Shown here piece by piece: positions 61,458 to 64,000 of a stretch of DNA of 64,000 nt. Location of the stretch: contig DAOKZI010000001.1 in the NCBI GenBank assembly GCA_035325705.1, positions 610,967 to 674,966 of the forward strand, written 5' to 3'. The translations under genes and the position numbers were made by a program. This stretch comes from Ga0077536 sp035325705. Its GTDB lineage: Bacteria; Pseudomonadota; Gammaproteobacteria; Ga0077536. The stretch's first letter is position 1. Every line of letters starts with the position of its first letter. Below the pieces are notes generated by a model. That model worked only from the letters and a program-made list of their open reading frames with translations, searched no databases and had not been told where the DNA came from.

Positions 61458-62924
61458 GTGAACTCACAGGCCGAAGCCGGGGCCCTCAAGGACGCGAAGG
61501 AACGCTATCGCGCCGGGGTTCTGAAGTACCGCCAGATGGGCTACTGGGACGCCGACTATGCGCCCAAGGACAGCGACGTCGTCTGTCTCTTCCGGATCAC
61601 GCCCCAGGACGGCGTCGATCCGATCGAGGCGGCGGCCGCCGTCGCCGGCGAGTCGAGCACCGCGACCTGGACCGTGGTGTGGACCGATCGCCTGACCGCC
61701 TGCGAGCGCTATCGCGCCAAGGCCTACAGGGTCGAGCCCGTGCCGGGCCGTCCCGGCCAGTTCTTCGCGTGGGTCGCCTACGATCTCGTGCTGTTCGAGG
61801 AGGGCTCGATCGCGAACATGACCGCGAGCCTGATCGGCAACGTGTTCTCGTTCAAGCCGCTCGCCGCCTGCCGGCTCGAGGATATCCGCCTCCCCGTCGC
61901 CTACGTGAAGACCTTCAAGGGGCCGCCGACCGGCCTCGTCGTCGAGCGCGAGCGCCTCGACAAGTTCGGCCGCCCGCTGCTCGGCGCGACGACCAAGCCC
62001 AAGCTCGGCCTCTCCGGCCGCAACTACGGCCGCGTGATCTACGAGGGGCTCAAGGGCGGGCTGGACTTCATGAAGGACGACGAGAACATCAACTCGCAGC
62101 CCTTCATGCACTGGCGCGATCGCTTCCTGTACGTGATGGACGGCGTCAACAAGGCGGCGGCCGCGACCGGCGAGATCAAGGGCAGCTACCTCAACGTCAC
62201 CGCGGCGACGATGGAGGACATCTACGAGCGCGCCGAGTTCGCGAAAGAGCTGGGCTCGGTGATCGTCATGGTCGACCTCGTCGTCGGCTGGAGCGCGATC
62301 CAGAGCCTGTCGAACTGGGCGCGCCGCCACGACATGATCCTGCACATGCACCGCGCCGGCCACGGCACCTACACCCGGCAGCGCAATCACGGCGTCAGCT
62401 TCCGCGTGATCGCGAAGTGGCTGCGCCTCGCCGGCGTCGATCATCTGCACGCGGGCACGGCGGTCGGCAAGCTCGAGGGCGATCCGATGACGGTGCAGGG
62501 CTACTACGCCGTCTGTCGCGACGCCTACACGCGGCAGGATCTGCCGCGCGGCCTGTTCTTCGATCAGGACTGGGCGGACATCAAGAAGGTGATGCCGGTC
62601 GCGAGCGGCGGCATCCACGCCGGCCAGATGCACCAGTTGCTCGATCTCTTCGGCGACGACGTGGTGCTGCAGTTCGGCGGCGGCACCATCGGTCACCCGG
62701 CCGGCATCCAGGCCGGCGCCGTCGCCAACCGCGTCGCGCTGGAGGCGATGGTGAAGGCGCGCAACGAGGGACGCGACCTCCAGCGCGAAGGGCCGGACAT
62801 CCTGCAGCAGGCCGCGCGCTTCTGCACGCCGCTGAAGCAGGCGCTCGACACCTGGAAGGACGTCAGCTTCGACTACACCTCGACCGACACCAGCGACTAC
62901 GCCGTGACGCCGGCGCTCGCGTGA
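61458..62924 (+). CDS. cbbL: RuBisCO large subunit, form IC
   Basis: 488-residue catalytic subunit that carboxylates ribulose-1,5-bisphosphate in the Calvin cycle. GTG start follows GAGGAGA. Active-site motifs are complete: 'GATTKPKLGLSGRNYGR', the carbamylated Lys in 'GLDFMKDDENINSQPF', 'HMHRAGHGTYTRQRNHG', loop 6 'GTAVGKLEGDPMT', 'VASGGIHAGQMH' and 'QFGGGTIGHPAG'. The 'HMHRAGH' and loop-6 sequences mark red-type form IC/ID rather than IA. With cbbS and cbbX it is the red-type operon under CbbR. Confidence 0.97.
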   Translation: MNSQAEAGALKDAKERYRAGVLKYRQMGYWDADYAPKDSDVVCLFRITPQDGVDPIEAAAAVAGESSTATWTVVWTDRLTACERYRAKAYRVEPVPGRPGQFFAWVAYDLVLFEEGSIANMTASLIGNVFSFKPLAACRLEDIRLPVAYVKTFKGPPTGLVVERERLDKFGRPLLGATTKPKLGLSGRNYGRVIYEGLKGGLDFMKDDENINSQPFMHWRDRFLYVMDGVNKAAAATGEIKGSYLNVTAATMEDIYERAEFAKELGSVIVMVDLVVGWSAIQSLSNWARRHDMILHMHRAGHGTYTRQRNHGVSFRVIAKWLRLAGVDHLHAGTAVGKLEGDPMTVQGYYAVCRDAYTRQDLPRGLFFDQDWADIKKVMPVASGGIHAGQMHQLLDLFGDDVVLQFGGGTIGHPAGIQAGAVANRVALEAMVKARNEGRDLQREGPDILQQAARFCTPLKQALDTWKDVSFDYTSTDTSDYAVTPALA

Positions 62925-62985
62925 TGAGCGCCCACCCGATCGGTGCTCCGAGATACGTCGAACACAGCAGAAGGAAGATTCCACG

Positions 62986-63426
62986 ATGATGACCAACCCG
63001 ACCGGACGGATCACGCAGGGCCAGTTCAGCTTCCTGCCGGATCTCGGCGACGAGGAGATCCGCCTGCAGATCGAGTACGGCCTCTCGCGCGGCTATGCGT
63101 GGAGCGTCGAGTACACCGACGATCCGCATCCGCGCAACACCTACTGGGAGATGTACGGCATGCCGATGTTCGATCTCCTCGACGCCGCCGGCGTCCTGCA
63201 CGAGCTGCATGCCTGCCGCAGCGCCTTTCCGCGCCACTACATCCGCCTGCAGGCTTTCGACGCGACCAGCGGCATCGAGAGCATCGCGATGAGCTTCATC
63301 GTGAACCGGCCGCCGCAGGAGCCGGGCTTCATGCTCGAGCGCAGCGAGGACGCAGGCCGCACGCTGCGCTATCGCCTGCGCGGCTATGCGGCGAACGCGC
63401 CCGAAGGCGAGCGCTACGCGCCCTGA
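62986..63426 (+). CDS. cbbS: RuBisCO small subunit, form IC
   Basis: 146-residue small subunit. The N-terminus is 'RITQGQFSFLPDLGDEEIRL', then 'YWEMYGMPMFDL'. The C-terminal extension ('GFMLERSEDAGRTLRYRLRG'), absent in green-type subunits, is typical of red-type form IC. The start is preceded by GAAGGAAG-like SD. It lies 61 bp after cbbL and 19 bp before cbbX. Confidence 0.95.
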   Translation: MMTNPTGRITQGQFSFLPDLGDEEIRLQIEYGLSRGYAWSVEYTDDPHPRNTYWEMYGMPMFDLLDAAGVLHELHACRSAFPRHYIRLQAFDATSGIESIAMSFIVNRPPQEPGFMLERSEDAGRTLRYRLRGYAANAPEGERYAP

Positions 63427-63445
63427 GGCGCCGCGCGGCACGGGC

Positions 63446-64000
63446 ATGAGCGCTCCGCAGTATTCGATCCCGGGGACAAAGGCGGTGGATTCCGCGCCGG
63501 CCGCCGACGCGGCTGCCGACGCGCCGCCGCCGGGCCCGGCGCCGCGCACCGTCAACGAGGTGCTGGCGGCGAGCCGCGTGGAGGACGTGTTCGAAGAGCT
63601 CGAACGCGATCTCGTCGGCCTCGCGCCGGTCAAGCAGCGCGTGCGCGACATCGCGGCCCTGCTCGTCATCGATCGCCTGCGCCGGCAGCTCGGCCTCGCG
63701 GCCCGGGCGCCGTCGCTGCACATGTGCTTCACCGGCAATCCCGGCACCGGCAAGACCACCGTCGCGCTGCGCATGGCGCAGATCCTCCATCGCCTGGGCT
63801 ATGTGCGCAAAGGGCATCTCGTCGCCGTCACGCGCGAGGATCTGGTCGGCCAGTACATCGGCCACACGGCGCCGAAGACCAAGGCCGTGCTCGATCGCGC
63901 GATGGGCGGCGTGCTGTTCATCGACGAGGCCTACTATCTCTACCGCCCCGAGAACGAGCGCGACTACGGCCAGGAAGCGATCGAGATCCTGCTGCAGGTG
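63446..64000 (+). CDS. cbbX: CbbX AAA+ RuBisCO activase, truncated by window end
   Basis: The first 185 codons of the red-type RuBisCO activase are present. This AAA+ hexamer pulls the large-subunit C-terminus to remove inhibitory sugar phosphates. Walker A is 'CFTGNPGTGKTTVALRM', Walker B 'GGVLFIDEAYYLY', and the pore-loop region 'EDLVGQYIGHTAPKT' is family-typical. An N-terminal Ala/Pro-rich tail of ~35 residues is less conserved. ATG at 63446 lies 19 bp after cbbS; the gene continues beyond base 64000. Confidence 0.94.
   Translation, partial: MSAPQYSIPGTKAVDSAPAADAAADAPPPGPAPRTVNEVLAASRVEDVFEELERDLVGLAPVKQRVRDIAALLVIDRLRRQLGLAARAPSLHMCFTGNPGTGKTTVALRMAQILHRLGYVRKGHLVAVTREDLVGQYIGHTAPKTKAVLDRAMGGVLFIDEAYYLYRPENERDYGQEAIEILLQV

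Overview
The window is high-GC, gene-dense bacterial DNA. It probably comes from a proteobacterium (Pseudomonadota), with Gamma- or Betaproteobacteria most likely. The reasons are a FecA-like TonB receptor and other outer-membrane beta-barrel sequence, an OpgG/OpgD-type periplasmic glucan enzyme, NorR with sigma-54, sigma-28-type chemoreceptor promoters, a form IC RuBisCO operon, and several families of palindromic intergenic repeats. No rRNA, tRNA, CRISPR array, transposase or integrase was found. A precise taxon cannot be read from the sequence.

Layout. 1-7886: a large DUF11/SdrD-B-like surface protein (cut by the window start) overlapping an outer-membrane beta-barrel gene; each carries one apparent single-base frameshift. 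8133-8757: a vapBC toxin-antitoxin module lying between two copies of a 59-bp block copied from the 3' end of the barrel gene. 9245-13835: an amidase-signature enzyme with a C-terminal Ig-like extension, and a divergent FecA-like TonB receptor containing a C10 tract. 14179-20032: YjbQ, then an overlapping set of REC-HD-GYP regulator, NMT1/THI5-like lipoprotein and hybrid histidine kinase. 20215-25018: two divergent soluble PAS-chemoreceptors with facing sigma-28-type promoters and CheR-docking tails. 25137-33564: MsrB and a divergent catabolic cluster (GSA-type aminotransferase, GntR regulator | HyuA, HyuB, class III aminotransferase). 34050-39555: DUF445, two UspA-type proteins, a Ca2+/Na+ antiporter and a DUF808 protein. 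40078-42213: HSL-family hydrolase, nitroreductase and a small periplasmic coiled-coil protein. 42320-44707: NorR and a divergent YtfE/RIC di-iron repair protein, with three NorR boxes and a sigma-54 promoter between them. 44752-49876: Baeyer-Villiger monooxygenase with a small partner protein, quinone oxidoreductase, OpgD. 50282-59862: one long minus-strand operon, ExaC aldehyde dehydrogenase - DUF779 - FdsG - FdsB - FdsA - FdhD - FdsD - second aldehyde dehydrogenase. 60402-64000: cbbR divergent from cbbL-cbbS-cbbX (cbbX cut by the window end).

The last 14 kb read as an energy and carbon module. Aldehydes are oxidised to acids. Formate is oxidised by a soluble NAD-dependent Mo/W formate dehydrogenase, giving CO2 and NADH, and the CO2 can be fixed by RuBisCO under CbbR control. 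The exaC operon is preceded by a conspicuous nested inverted repeat that may be a structured leader or operator. Intergenic spaces throughout are filled with three recurring repeat families (called R1, R2 and R3 here), including a tandem array of three ~112-bp units.
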